43,551 bases of DNA from an uncultured Clostridia bacterium (GCA_944386445.1 CALXBD010000147.1:1-43551), one strand, 5' to 3'. Numbered from the stretch's first letter, positions 26,288-34,814 are shown. Numbers and translations are program-made. The notes: a model not told the origin generated them from the letters alone.

Positions 26288-27064
26288 ATGGGGAAAGTCA
26301 TCGCAGTTGCCAACCAAAAAGGCGGCGTTGGAAAAACAACCACGGCCGTAAATTTGGCAGCGTGTATCGGCGCGCGGAAAAAAAAGGTCCTTCTGGTTGA
26401 CATCGACCCCCAGGGTAACGCAACCAGTGGCATGGGAATTCGTAAAAAGAATGTTGCCCAGACTTCTTACGACCTCCTGATCGGCGAAGCTCGGGTGGAA
26501 GACGTCCGGGTGGCTACGGAATTTAAAAATATCGATATGATTCCTTCCAGTATCGAGTTGGCCGGCGCGGAAGTGGAATTGGTGGAAATGGATGACCGGA
26601 TTAACCGGCTGAAACTGGCTTTGGCACCGATTCGGGAAGCGTATGACTTTATTTTGATCGATTGCCCGCCTTCACTGGGCTTGATTACTTTGAATGCCCT
26701 CACGGCTGTGGACAGCATTTTTATTCCCATCCAGTGTGAGTATTATGCGCTGGAAGGGCTGAGCCAGTTGATGGCAACAGTCCGTCAGGTGAAAAAGCTA
26801 TATAATCCTGCCATCGAAATCGAAGGCGTCCTGCTGACAATGTATGACGGAAGACTGAATCTGACGACACAGGTGGTTGCTGAAGTCAAAAAGCATTTTC
26901 CGGGGAAGGTCTATAAGGCGGCAATTCCCAGAAATGTGCGGCTTTCAGAAGCACCCAGTTACGGACTGCCGGTCTATTATTATGATAAGTGGTCAAAGGG
27001 CTCTGTAGCATATCAGGAAGTTGCAAAAGAGCTTTTAAAAGCAAATGCCGGAAAGGAAGGGTAA
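26288..27064 (+). CDS. parA: Chromosome partitioning ATPase ParA (Soj)
   Basis: A 258-residue deviant Walker ATPase. The motif KGGVGKTTT is at 11-19, with the signature lysine at 11. DIDPQGNATSGMG and DFILIDCPPSLGLITLNALTA follow. It forms a DNA-bound gradient that moves ParB-parS complexes and, in Bacillus, also regulates DnaA. It lacks the long N-terminal HTH of plasmid type-Ia ParA. GAGGGG precedes the ATG at 26288. The parB start is one base after its stop. Confidence 0.96.
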   Translation: MGKVIAVANQKGGVGKTTTAVNLAACIGARKKKVLLVDIDPQGNATSGMGIRKKNVAQTSYDLLIGEARVEDVRVATEFKNIDMIPSSIELAGAEVELVEMDDRINRLKLALAPIREAYDFILIDCPPSLGLITLNALTAVDSIFIPIQCEYYALEGLSQLMATVRQVKKLYNPAIEIEGVLLTMYDGRLNLTTQVVAEVKKHFPGKVYKAAIPRNVRLSEAPSYGLPVYYYDKWSKGSVAYQEVAKELLKANAGKEG

Positions 27065-27065
27065 A

Positions 27066-27938
27066 ATGGCAAAAAAATCCGGCTTGGGAAAAGGTTTGGA
27101 CGCTCTGTTTTTGGATAATGATACCGGATCAGGCCAGGATGGCGGTGTGATGCTTCGATTGAGCGAGATCGAGCCTAATCGGAATCAGCCGCGAAAAGCT
27201 TTTGATGAACAGGCCCTTTCGGAGTTGGCTGATTCGATACGGGAACATGGGATCCTGCAGCCGCTGCTGGTGCGGCCGCTGGAGACCGGCGGTTATCAGT
27301 TAGTTGCCGGGGAACGGCGCTGGCGTGCCGCACGGATGGCGGGACTGACGGAAGTTCCTGCCGTGATCCGGGATATGAGCGAAACAGAAGTAATGGAATT
27401 GGCGCTGATAGAAAATTTGCAGCGTCAGGATTTGAATCCCTTGGAAGAGGCTTCGGGATATCGGGAATTGATGACAACCTACGGTATGACACAGGATCAG
27501 GTGGCAAAACGCGTAGGAAAATCCCGGTCGGCAGTGGCAAACTGCCTGCGACTTCTGTCAGTGCCGGAGGAAATTCGCCCGTACCTGGTCAGCGGCGAGC
27601 TGACTGCGGGGCATGTGAAGGCGATTGCCGCCATGGAAAACCGAGATGAAATGGTTCGCTTGGCCAAAAATGCGGTGGAAAAGGGCCTTTCTGTCCGGGA
27701 AGTGGAACGGCAGGTTTCCAAAAAGCCTGCAAAGAGTTCAGCAGATAGAAACGAAAGTGAGCAGAAAAACGAAGATCCGTTTTATCAGGAACTGGAACTG
27801 GCAATGAATACAGAATTAGGCCGGCGAGTGCGGATCCACGCTGGAAAAGGAAAAGGCGGTACAATTGAGATCGCTTTTTATGACCAGGAAGATCTGCGGT
27901 CAATTGCTTATCGCCTGGCCGGCGAAGAATCATTTTAA
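27066..27938 (+). CDS. parB: Chromosome partitioning protein ParB (Spo0J)
   Basis: A 290-residue CTP-dependent clamp that loads at parS. The N-terminus MAKKSGLGKGLDALF carries the ParA-stimulating Arg/Lys-rich tip. The CTP motif GERRWRA is at 82-88, and EN-QRQDLNPLEEA is at 116-129. The specificity residues are Arg154, Cys160, Ser165 and Gly182, with the same spacing as in ParB (Arg, Thr, Ala, Gly), so two are identical and two are small substitutions. This fits parS binding and separates it from the neighbouring Noc. GGAAAGGAAGGG precedes the ATG, and serS follows 15 bases later. Confidence 0.95.
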   Translation: MAKKSGLGKGLDALFLDNDTGSGQDGGVMLRLSEIEPNRNQPRKAFDEQALSELADSIREHGILQPLLVRPLETGGYQLVAGERRWRAARMAGLTEVPAVIRDMSETEVMELALIENLQRQDLNPLEEASGYRELMTTYGMTQDQVAKRVGKSRSAVANCLRLLSVPEEIRPYLVSGELTAGHVKAIAAMENRDEMVRLAKNAVEKGLSVREVERQVSKKPAKSSADRNESEQKNEDPFYQELELAMNTELGRRVRIHAGKGKGGTIEIAFYDQEDLRSIAYRLAGEESF

Positions 27939-27953
27939 AGGAAGGTATCAAGT

Positions 27954-29240
27954 ATGTTGGATATTAAATTTCTCCGGGCAAATCCGGAGGTTGTGAAAGA
28001 AAATATTCGAAAGAAATTTCAGGATCGGAAACTTCCGTTGGTAGACGAGGTTATTGAACTGGACCGGCAGAGCCGTGCGACACAGCAGGAAGCCAGCGAC
28101 CTCCGTGCGGAGCGAAATAAAATTTCCAAGAGCATTGGTGGTCTGATGGCCCAGGGCAAAAAGGACGAAGCCGAGGCTATGAAGAAAAAGGTTTCGGAGC
28201 AGGCAGACCGTCTTGCCGAGCTGGAAAAGCTGGAAAATGAGCTGGCGGAAAAAATCCAAAAGATCATGATGACGATCCCGAACATTATTGATCCCAGTGT
28301 CCCGATTGGAAAAGACGACAGTGAAAACGTGGAAGTCCAGAAGTACGGCGATCCGGTCGTACCGGATTTTGAAATTCCCTATCATACCGATATCATGGAG
28401 TCGTTTAATGGGCTCGATTTGGATAGTGCGCGAAAAGTAGCCGGCAACGGGTTCTATTATTTGATGGGAGATATCGCGCGGCTGCATTCGGCAGTGATTT
28501 CCTATGCCCGAGATTTCATGATTGACCGTGGATTCACCTATTGTGTGCCGCCGTTCATGATCCGGAGCAACGTAGTGACTGGCGTTATGAGCTTTGATGA
28601 AATGGACGCCATGATGTATAAAATCGAAGGCGAAGACCTTTATCTGATCGGCACCAGTGAGCATTCCATGATCGGCAAGTTTATCGATACGATTTTGGAT
28701 GAAAAGGATCTGCCCTATACTCTCACCAGCTATTCCCCTTGTTTCCGCAAAGAAAAAGGCGCTCACGGCCTGGAAGAACGGGGTGTTTACCGGATCCACC
28801 AGTTTGAGAAACAGGAAATGGTCGTGGTTTGCAAGCCGGAAGAAAGCATGAAATGGTTTGATAAGCTGTGGCAAAATACAGTAGATTTGTTCCGGTCCAT
28901 GGATATTCCGGTCCGGACATTGGAGTGCTGTTCCGGGGATTTGGCAGACCTGAAGGTAAAATCCGTTGATGTAGAGGCATGGTCGCCGCGTCAGAAAAAA
29001 TACTTTGAGGTGGGCAGCTGCTCCAATCTGGGAGATGCCCAAGCACGGCGTCTGAAAATTCGTGTCAACGGGGAAAATGGCCGTTATCTGCCTCATACCC
29101 TCAATAATACGGTAGTTGCACCGCCCCGGATGCTCATCGCCTTCCTGGAAAATAACTTGAATGCGGATGGCAGCGTTCGGATTCCGGAGGTATTGCGGCC
29201 ATATATGGGTGGAAAAGAGAAGCTGGTTCCTAAAAAATAA
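27954..29240 (+). CDS. serS: Serine--tRNA ligase
   Basis: A 428-residue class II synthetase that charges tRNA-Ser. The N-terminal coiled-coil arm (about 30-105) is rich in Glu, Lys and Arg. Motif 2 is FRKEKGAHGLEERGVYRIHQ and motif 3 has the class II Arg in NNTVVAPPRMLIAFLENN. TSEHSMIGKF replaces the usual TAEVPL-type stretch. These differ from the common bacterial pattern (motif 3 usually NGSG-AVGRT), so this is a divergent SerRS branch, though full length with all core motifs. GGAAGG precedes the ATG. It is the only obvious serS in the window and is close enough to parB to be cotranscribed. Confidence 0.94.
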   Translation: MLDIKFLRANPEVVKENIRKKFQDRKLPLVDEVIELDRQSRATQQEASDLRAERNKISKSIGGLMAQGKKDEAEAMKKKVSEQADRLAELEKLENELAEKIQKIMMTIPNIIDPSVPIGKDDSENVEVQKYGDPVVPDFEIPYHTDIMESFNGLDLDSARKVAGNGFYYLMGDIARLHSAVISYARDFMIDRGFTYCVPPFMIRSNVVTGVMSFDEMDAMMYKIEGEDLYLIGTSEHSMIGKFIDTILDEKDLPYTLTSYSPCFRKEKGAHGLEERGVYRIHQFEKQEMVVVCKPEESMKWFDKLWQNTVDLFRSMDIPVRTLECCSGDLADLKVKSVDVEAWSPRQKKYFEVGSCSNLGDAQARRLKIRVNGENGRYLPHTLNNTVVAPPRMLIAFLENNLNADGSVRIPEVLRPYMGGKEKLVPKK

Positions 29241-29267
29241 TTAAAAATATAAATCATAGGAGCGATC

Positions 29268-29993
29268 GTGGTGGAAAGCAAATTTCGGCGGGAACAGGAA
29301 GTTCATTTTTATGACTGTGATCCGCAAAGCCGAATGAAGATTTCGGCGGTGAACAGGCTGTTGGCGGACATGGCAGATGCACATTATGCAGCCCGCGGAA
29401 TGGATCATAAATGGCTTTGGGAGCACGGATTTGTATTTCTGGTTTCGAAGGTAAGTATTCAGTTTAGTCGGCTCCCCCACCCCCGGGAAATTCTGAGTGC
29501 TGAAACGTGGGAGCGACAGATCAAAGGCGCATCCTTTCTGCGGGATTTTGAGATTTTTGATGAAGCAGGAAAGCGCGTTTTGACTGCCTGCTCGGCATGG
29601 ATGCTGGTAAATCCGGAAAGCTGGCAGGTGTTAAGGCCATCAGAGTTTCCAAACGCACAGCCGACGGGGATCGCAGCGGAATGTCCAGACTGCCGGAAGC
29701 TAAAGCTGACAGATGGGATCCTTGTGGGAGAGCGGCAGATCCGGTACTCGGATTTGGATGCCAACGGGCATGTATACAACGCGGTATACGGGGATATTGC
29801 CACCGATGTGCTGCCGGAAGAAGCCCGGCGGCGGGAACTGGAATTTTATCAGGTGAATTTTAACCACCAGGCGGTATTGGGAGATACGATTTCCCTGTAT
29901 CTGCAGCACAGCAATGAAAATACGATTGTCATAAAAGGCGTAGTTGGGGATCATGACTGCTTTTTATGCGAATTTGGATATCGACCGGAATGA
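29268..29993 (+). CDS. Acyl-ACP thioesterase
   Basis: A 241-residue double-hotdog thioesterase of the acyl-ACP family, releasing free fatty acids from acyl carrier protein. The second hotdog has the active-site stretch RYSDLDANGHVYNAVYGDI with Asn166 and His168. The first hotdog has VHFYDCDPQSRMKISAVNRLLADMADAH. AGGAG precedes two in-frame GTG codons at 29268 and 29271; either could start. It is a single gene between serS and a bidirectional terminator. The chain-length preference cannot be told from sequence. Confidence 0.9.
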   Translation: MVESKFRREQEVHFYDCDPQSRMKISAVNRLLADMADAHYAARGMDHKWLWEHGFVFLVSKVSIQFSRLPHPREILSAETWERQIKGASFLRDFEIFDEAGKRVLTACSAWMLVNPESWQVLRPSEFPNAQPTGIAAECPDCRKLKLTDGILVGERQIRYSDLDANGHVYNAVYGDIATDVLPEEARRRELEFYQVNFNHQAVLGDTISLYLQHSNENTIVIKGVVGDHDCFLCEFGYRPE

Positions 29994-30016
29994 CCGGCGA
30001 TAAAAAAGTCATGCGA

Positions 30017-30049
30017 AAAGGCCGCTCCTGTTTAACAGGAGCGGCCTTT
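30017..30049. terminator. Bidirectional terminator between thioesterase and YbjN-like genes
   Basis: AAAGGCCGCTCCTGTT (30017-30032) pairs with AACAGGAGCGGCCTTT (30034-30049). T-rich bases occur at both ends and the genes converge. Confidence 0.85.
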
Positions 30050-30065
30050 GATGTTGAAAGAAGCA

Positions 30066-30485
30066 TTAAGACCAAAGGGCTTTCATAATGCGAGGATAAA
30101 CATCATCCACGATATTCAGAGTGCGAAGCATCAATTCCTTGGCGATGGGAGCGGCGGTAGCAACCGTAATGACTGCATCAATGGCAGCGGTAACTTCATT
30201 ATCTTCATCCAGATAGAATCTAAGCCAGCGGTATTCATCCATCAAAGCATTCAAAAGATTGAGCATATCAGCCTTTTTATTGGCCGGAACCTTACAAATA
30301 GAAAAAGAACGAATCGCAACATCCTCACAATCATCACTAAAGAAAAGCTGGATGCTGATAGATTGAATGTTGTCGCCGCTGTAGCGGACATTGACCCAGT
30401 CACTTTTTCCCGGGCGCTCTTTGAACTCATACTTAATGCCGCTCTGATTCAGCAAATCAAGAAAAGCTGCAGTTGTTGCCTTCAT
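30066..30485 (-). CDS. YbjN-domain protein
   Basis: A 139-residue protein of the YbjN/type III secretion chaperone-like fold. Typical are the N-terminal LDLLNQSGIKYEFK, the central beta strands WVNVRYSGDNIQSISIQLFF, and the helix LNLLNALMDEYRWLRFYLDEDNEVTAAIDAVI. YbjN was described as a sensory-transduction regulator in E. coli, but the biochemical role is unclear. AGGAGGG precedes the ATG, with a sigma-A-type promoter behind. It is monocistronic. Confidence 0.8.
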   Translation of the reverse strand: MKATTAAFLDLLNQSGIKYEFKERPGKSDWVNVRYSGDNIQSISIQLFFSDDCEDVAIRSFSICKVPANKKADMLNLLNALMDEYRWLRFYLDEDNEVTAAIDAVITVATAAPIAKELMLRTLNIVDDVYPRIMKALWS

Positions 30486-30523
30486 ATATAAACCCTCCTA
30501 CAGATAAAAGATTCTTTAATATA

Positions 30524-30552
30524 TATATATCATAGGTAAGATGAAAAGGCAA
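30524..30552 (-). promoter_or_regulatory. Promoter of the YbjN-like gene
   Basis: On the minus strand TTGCCT and TATATA are separated by 17 bases, inside an alternating AT stretch. Confidence 0.55.
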
Positions 30553-30729
30553 GGATAATTACTGGAGGAAAAAAGAGAAAATGGGGCATGGCGGCAATTT
30601 TGTAGGGGTGAACAAAAAAGGCAAATCTCTTTTGGTATACAGAGCCTATCAAAAATCAAACTATACGTTTTTTTATATTTAAGAATAATATCCTGATAGT
30701 ATATCAATTTTAAGAAGCAAAAAAAATTA

Positions 30730-30758
30730 TTGAAAAATTCACATATTATTGTTATACT
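30730..30758 (+). promoter_or_regulatory. Promoter of the phosphoesterase gene
   Basis: TTGAAA and TATACT are separated by 17 bases, with an extended TG before the -10. Confidence 0.7.
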
Positions 30759-30809
30759 CAATAACAGTAAGCGAAAAGCAACCATTTGAAAGAACTGAGG
30801 GATTTTTCT

Positions 30810-32675
30810 GTGTGTGTCAAAAAACTATTTTGCGCAAAACTACTGATTGTAATGATGATTTTGGTCTGTTTGGGTATTTCTGTGCCTACGGTCCTGCGGG
30901 TAATGGGAGCAGAAATCGATTTGCGGATGAAGCAGGTTTATCCGGCTGACCAAAGCTTTGAAGTCGACTATTCAGGAAATACGGAAGATAGTTGGTTAGG
31001 GGTATATGTCAGCGGGGAGACTTCGGAAGAACCCATCCAGCGGATCGAAATACCGGCATCTGAAACAGACAGTGGGATAGCAGAGGTAAAAGGGCTTCCC
31101 GCCGGAAAATATCAGTTGGCTTTTTATCGATATTCGTCGAATCCGGTGCTGATTCGCGACTTTATCGTTACAGACAACAACCTGTATATGGACCGGGTAT
31201 GCTACGAACAGGGAAGCCAGGGAATCCTGACAATTGAAAGGGTTCCGTCTTCTGATAGCGCGTGGATTGGAGTATATCCAAAGGATGTTGTCCCCGGAGA
31301 AGATAACTGCCTTTTTTGGGAGTATGTCAATGCATTTGAGGATTCAACCTGTATCGATCTGAATCAGCTGCAGACAAAAGGAGCGTTTTCCAAGCTGCCG
31401 ATAGGCGAATATGTTCTGTATTTATTTGGGGATGCTTCGTATACAGTTGAAGAGGAGTTTGCATTCTCGGTAATTTCCAGCAGCTGTACCCGCGCGTTAT
31501 ATATTCCTGCGGATAATGCGGCGAAAACGACCATGGAAGGGCAAATCATTATTACTCCAGGTACAAAAGTTGAAGATTATTACTGGTTGATGTGGGCCAA
31601 TGAGGAAGGACCAATAGAGGGATACTCCGCTTTGGGCAAGGTAAAGTCTAACGGAACGGAATCACTGGTCCTGTGGCTGCATGATAATCTGGCAGCACCG
31701 ACAGGCGCCGATCGGATACTGGTGTGTGGGGGTTCAGAAACTTATTGCTGGCAAAGCATGGTTTTGGAGGTGATAGAACTGCCCACAGAGGCAATAGCAG
31801 ATCAGGAAACAGAGTATTCGTTTGTAGCGTTGTCAGATATCCATATCAGCCAAAATGCGTATTATATTTATAATCGGAATTATACCCGCGCGATTCGGGA
31901 TGTAATCAAAAACATGCCGGATATCAGTGCGATCATTTATCCGGGCGACGTTACCAATAATGGAAAGCCGATTGAATTTTCCGTATTAGGAGATCTACTG
32001 AACCAATTTCAAAAGCAACTGCCTCCTCAATATTTGATAATGGGGAACCATGACCTGGGATTGAATAAGGAGAGCTGGGGGCAAAAGGTGTATAATTTCC
32101 TGGAATATACCGGGATGCCGAATTATTACTACAGCTTTGAAGTAAATGGAACATCGTTTATCTGCCTTGGATCGGATGATGCTACCTCTACCGGAAGCAG
32201 CGTCAGTGCGGTGATCGGTAAGACTCAAAGGGATTGGCTGGCAGAGGAACTGCGGAAAGCAGAGGCGGCAGATCCCGATGCGCCCATATTCGTCATTAGC
32301 CATCAGCCATTATATAACACCTTGGTGGGGACCAGCTCCAGTATCATTGAAGGGGATGAAGAACTGAGGGTATTGTTGGATCAGTATCCGCAGGTAATTG
32401 TCATTTCCGGCCATTCCCACAGCGCCTTGGACCGGTATTATACGGTGTATGACGGCGGCGGTGAAGGGGCCAGCATGATTCACGCGGGAAGCGTCAGCGC
32501 TTTGTGGGATAACACAGCCGTGGGAAGCGGTCCCGATGACAGCGGAGCCTCCTATGACGGCAGTCAGGGAATCATGGTGGAAGTTTGTAAAGATTATATC
32601 CGTGTACGCAGCCGAGATTTCAAAACCGGCAAGTGGATGGGCGATGCGGAACGGATCGTGTGGTTTCACCAATAA
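30810..32675 (+). CDS. Secreted calcineurin-like phosphoesterase with repeat-built N-terminal half
   Basis: A 621-residue exported protein. The N-terminus MCVKKLFCAKLLIVMMILVC is a signal peptide, with likely cleavage near VMGA-E. About residues 35-325 form three degenerate beta-sandwich repeats, marked by DSWLGVY, SAWIGVY and DYYWLMW and by LPAGKYQL and LPIGEYVL. The C-terminal metallophosphoesterase domain has the full two-metal set: SDIHIS, PGDVTNNG, GNHDLG, SHQPL and GHSH. The substrate is unknown; relatives hydrolyse nucleotides, phospholipids or purple-acid-phosphatase substrates. I prefer the GTG at 30810, eight bases after GAGGG, over the TTG at 30786, which has no ribosome site. A strong promoter and terminator make it monocistronic. 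Confidence 0.88.
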   Translation: MCVKKLFCAKLLIVMMILVCLGISVPTVLRVMGAEIDLRMKQVYPADQSFEVDYSGNTEDSWLGVYVSGETSEEPIQRIEIPASETDSGIAEVKGLPAGKYQLAFYRYSSNPVLIRDFIVTDNNLYMDRVCYEQGSQGILTIERVPSSDSAWIGVYPKDVVPGEDNCLFWEYVNAFEDSTCIDLNQLQTKGAFSKLPIGEYVLYLFGDASYTVEEEFAFSVISSSCTRALYIPADNAAKTTMEGQIIITPGTKVEDYYWLMWANEEGPIEGYSALGKVKSNGTESLVLWLHDNLAAPTGADRILVCGGSETYCWQSMVLEVIELPTEAIADQETEYSFVALSDIHISQNAYYIYNRNYTRAIRDVIKNMPDISAIIYPGDVTNNGKPIEFSVLGDLLNQFQKQLPPQYLIMGNHDLGLNKESWGQKVYNFLEYTGMPNYYYSFEVNGTSFICLGSDDATSTGSSVSAVIGKTQRDWLAEELRKAEAADPDAPIFVISHQPLYNTLVGTSSSIIEGDEELRVLLDQYPQVIVISGHSHSALDRYYTVYDGGGEGASMIHAGSVSALWDNTAVGSGPDDSGASYDGSQGIMVEVCKDYIRVRSRDFKTGKWMGDAERIVWFHQ

Positions 32676-32711
32676 ATACGATTAGTATAAAAAAGAATAT
32701 TAATTACAAAG

Positions 32712-32756
32712 ATCAGCTGTTGAATCCGAAAAAATGACGATTCGGCAGCTGATTTT
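32712..32756 (+). terminator. Terminator after the phosphoesterase gene
   Basis: ATCAGCTGTTGAATC (32712-32726) pairs with GATTCGGCAGCTGAT (32739-32753) with two G-U pairs, followed by TTT. Confidence 0.7.
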
Positions 32757-32776
32757 GACATTTTACGAAAGAACGG

Positions 32777-32805
32777 TTGACAGCGGAAAAGGGGCGTATT
32801 ATAAT
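32777..32805 (+). promoter_or_regulatory. Consensus sigma-A promoter of the ABC transporter operon
   Basis: TTGACA and TATAAT are separated by 17 bases: a perfect match to the sigma-A consensus, 29 bases before the ATG. Such a promoter is often held down by a repressor, but no operator is obvious. Confidence 0.85.
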
Positions 32806-32834
32806 CAATAATACAAAACGAAAGGAGCCTTGAT

Positions 32835-33764
32835 ATGCTGGAAATTTGCAATTTGCGGAAATCCTACGGAGGCAAGACCGTTCTGGATGGGCTTTCCATG
32901 ACAGTGCAGACCGGGGAAATCTATGGATTTCTTGGGGAAAACGGAGCGGGAAAGACCACAACCATGAACATTGTCACCGGTCTTCTGGCAAAGGACAGCG
33001 GGAGCATAACCGTAGACGGGAAGCCGGAAGGTGATATGGAAACCCTGTCGATCGGGTATTTGCCGGAGTCGCCGGAATTTTTTGAGTACATGACCTGCCG
33101 GGAGTATTTTCGATATATCGCAGCGGCATGCCAATATACAGGGAATATCGAAAAGCGAACAGAGGAAGTGATCGGACTGATCGGGCTGACTCCGTCCATC
33201 GACCGGAAGATCAAGGGATTTTCCCGCGGTATGAAGCAGCGGGTCGGCATCGGATGCGCGTTGTATTCTGGGAAAGACCTGATTTTGTTGGATGAGCCGA
33301 CATCAGCACTGGACCCGCAAGGGCGGGCGGATGTCATGGAAATTATCCAGCGGCTGAAGGAAATGGGCAAAACAGTGATTTTGTCGACCCATATCCTGTC
33401 CGACGTGGAACGAGTGGCAGACCGAGTAGGAATCCTCCACCAGGGGAAGCTGCAGCTGGAAGGGTCTATCCAGGAGCTGTTGCGTGCCAACGCGTCCCAT
33501 GTGATCGGCTTTGAAGCGGATGGGCTCACCCCTGCCCTGCGGGAAGAAATTGCGGCGCTGCCCTTTGCGGAAAAGGTGGAAGGGAAAGACAGTAGCTGTT
33601 ATGTGACGATTGCTGGGGATTGGGAAGCTGGCAGCCGTGGATTGTTCCGGTTCCTGGCAGACAGCGGGTTGACGGTGCATCGATATGAGGAATCCCGGCC
33701 GACATTGGAACAAATTTATCTGAAGGTGGTGAAGACTCATGCTGCAACTCAAAGCTGGGGTTAA
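32835..33764 (+). CDS. ABC transporter ATP-binding protein
   Basis: A 309-residue ATPase of the exporter type with a C-terminal extension, like NatA, CcmA or BcrA proteins. Walker A is GENGAGKT at 34-41, the signature FSRGMKQ at 129-135, Walker B LILLDEP at 149-155, and the H-loop His is 186 in STHIL. The last 80 residues are a non-ATPase domain seen in this class. AAAGGAG precedes the ATG. It overlaps the permease gene by 26 bases, which indicates coupled synthesis. The substrate is unknown; a Na+, antibiotic or peptide exporter is possible. Confidence 0.93.
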   Translation: MLEICNLRKSYGGKTVLDGLSMTVQTGEIYGFLGENGAGKTTTMNIVTGLLAKDSGSITVDGKPEGDMETLSIGYLPESPEFFEYMTCREYFRYIAAACQYTGNIEKRTEEVIGLIGLTPSIDRKIKGFSRGMKQRVGIGCALYSGKDLILLDEPTSALDPQGRADVMEIIQRLKEMGKTVILSTHILSDVERVADRVGILHQGKLQLEGSIQELLRANASHVIGFEADGLTPALREEIAALPFAEKVEGKDSSCYVTIAGDWEAGSRGLFRFLADSGLTVHRYEESRPTLEQIYLKVVKTHAATQSWG

Positions 33765-34521
33765 AAAGGAGCTTTTGGAAATCAGCCGGACCTACCGATT
33801 GATCGCGTTGATCTTGGTATTTATAGGCTTTGGAGTATTAGATCCTGTTATTATACGTGGAGTAGTATTTTTGTTGGACCTCATGAATGAAGTTCCGGAA
33901 CTGAACATGAGTCAGGTGCAGGGTCTGGGACTATTGGGGCAGTCGGCGGGAATGTCTGCCTTTGTCGGGGACTGCATCAATACCTGCTTACTGGTAGCCT
34001 TTTTGCTGCTGATGCGGACGGCTGGCGGCGAGCAGAAAAAGAGAAATTGCATTATTCCCATCACCCTGGGGTTTGACCGGGAATGTTATATTTATGCCAA
34101 ATTTCTGGTCTATCCGCCGTTAATGATGGTACTGTCTGCGGCAGGATTTTATACAGCCTATGGAGTATCTGTGATTTTATTCCCGGATGACAGGATCCCG
34201 TTTGTAAATACCCTGCTGCCGGTGTTGGCCCTGATGCTGTTTATCGCGTTCCAGGTCAGCATGCTGTTGGGATTTGGATGCGCCACCGGCAAGGCCGGCA
34301 TTTGGGTAGCGGTTCTTTACGGGACGACGACTTTGCTGAACATGGCGTTGGGCATGCTTGGAAAAAACCAGTATAACCCCTATGCTTTGATCACCCACGC
34401 CACCCGATTCGAGGAGGTCAACGCTGCCGATTACGGTGTATCCGCTGGAATCGCGGTGGCGGTATGCTTTGTGATGGCGGTAGGAGCGGCCACGCTGTTC
34501 AAGCGAAAAAAATTGGTGTAA
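33739..34521 (+). CDS. ABC-2 type transporter permease
   Basis: A 260-residue polytopic membrane protein with about six hydrophobic segments, among them LIALILVFIGFGVLDPVII, VAFLLLMRTAGG, LVYPPLMMVLSAAGFYTAYG, LLPVLALMLFIAFQVSMLL and AGIAVAVCFVMAVGAATLF, ending in a basic KRKKLV tail. It pairs with the ATPase upstream, overlapping it by 26 bases. It resembles ABC-2 permeases; the substrate cannot be inferred. Confidence 0.85.
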   Translation: MLQLKAGVKKELLEISRTYRLIALILVFIGFGVLDPVIIRGVVFLLDLMNEVPELNMSQVQGLGLLGQSAGMSAFVGDCINTCLLVAFLLLMRTAGGEQKKRNCIIPITLGFDRECYIYAKFLVYPPLMMVLSAAGFYTAYGVSVILFPDDRIPFVNTLLPVLALMLFIAFQVSMLLGFGCATGKAGIWVAVLYGTTTLLNMALGMLGKNQYNPYALITHATRFEEVNAADYGVSAGIAVAVCFVMAVGAATLFKRKKLV

Positions 34522-34530
34522 AGGATCGAG

Positions 34531-34773
34531 ATGGCCATGGAAAAGGGATTGCTTTGGACCGCGATTGGCCTGCTGGCTGCAGCAGTTGTGTGGGCAGCAT
34601 GTCGGTACGCCTATTTTTACCGGAAAGAGCATTTTACCTGTCCGCATTGCGGCCATTGCTGGAAGCCTCCCCTGCTGCGGATGATTTTTTCGGTCAATGC
34701 CGTGGAAGGCAAAATCCTGACCTGCCCCTGCTGCGGGACTAAGGAATACATGGAACCTGAAAAGGACTCCTGA
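34531..34773 (+). CDS. Small membrane protein with zinc ribbon
   Basis: An 80-residue protein. One membrane helix (about 8-24) precedes a zinc-ribbon-like domain with Cys37-x2-Cys40 and Cys65-x2-Cys68, plus Cys43 and Cys67. It lies nine bases after the ABC permease gene and before a terminator, so it belongs to the same operon. It may be a structural or regulatory accessory of the exporter. I do not recognise the family. An alternative ATG at 34537 is possible. Confidence 0.7.
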   Translation: MAMEKGLLWTAIGLLAAAVVWAACRYAYFYRKEHFTCPHCGHCWKPPLLRMIFSVNAVEGKILTCPCCGTKEYMEPEKDS

Positions 34774-34784
34774 ATGAAAATCAA

Positions 34785-34814
34785 AAAGCCGGCAGAAAAT
34801 CAACTGCCGGCTTT
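34785..34814. terminator. Terminator between ABC operon and URO-D-like gene
   Basis: AAAGCCGGCAG (34785-34795) pairs with CTGCCGGCTTT (34804-34814). On the minus strand it is followed by TTTTTGATTTT, a better T-tract than on the plus strand, so it probably serves both operons. Confidence 0.8.

Larger units (their letters stand above)
30486..30809. other. Intergenic region with two divergent promoters
   Basis: A 324-base AT-rich gap between divergent genes. It holds the promoter of the YbjN-like gene (30524-30552) and that of the phosphoesterase gene (30730-30758). Between them, about 30553-30729, I see no gene, repeat or conserved RNA. Confidence 0.7.

Noticed and set aside
30516-30785. Minus-strand open frame in the 30.5-30.8 kb gap
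   Set aside because: The composition is Phe/Leu/Ile/Tyr from AT-rich DNA; it overlaps the promoters and has no ribosome site.
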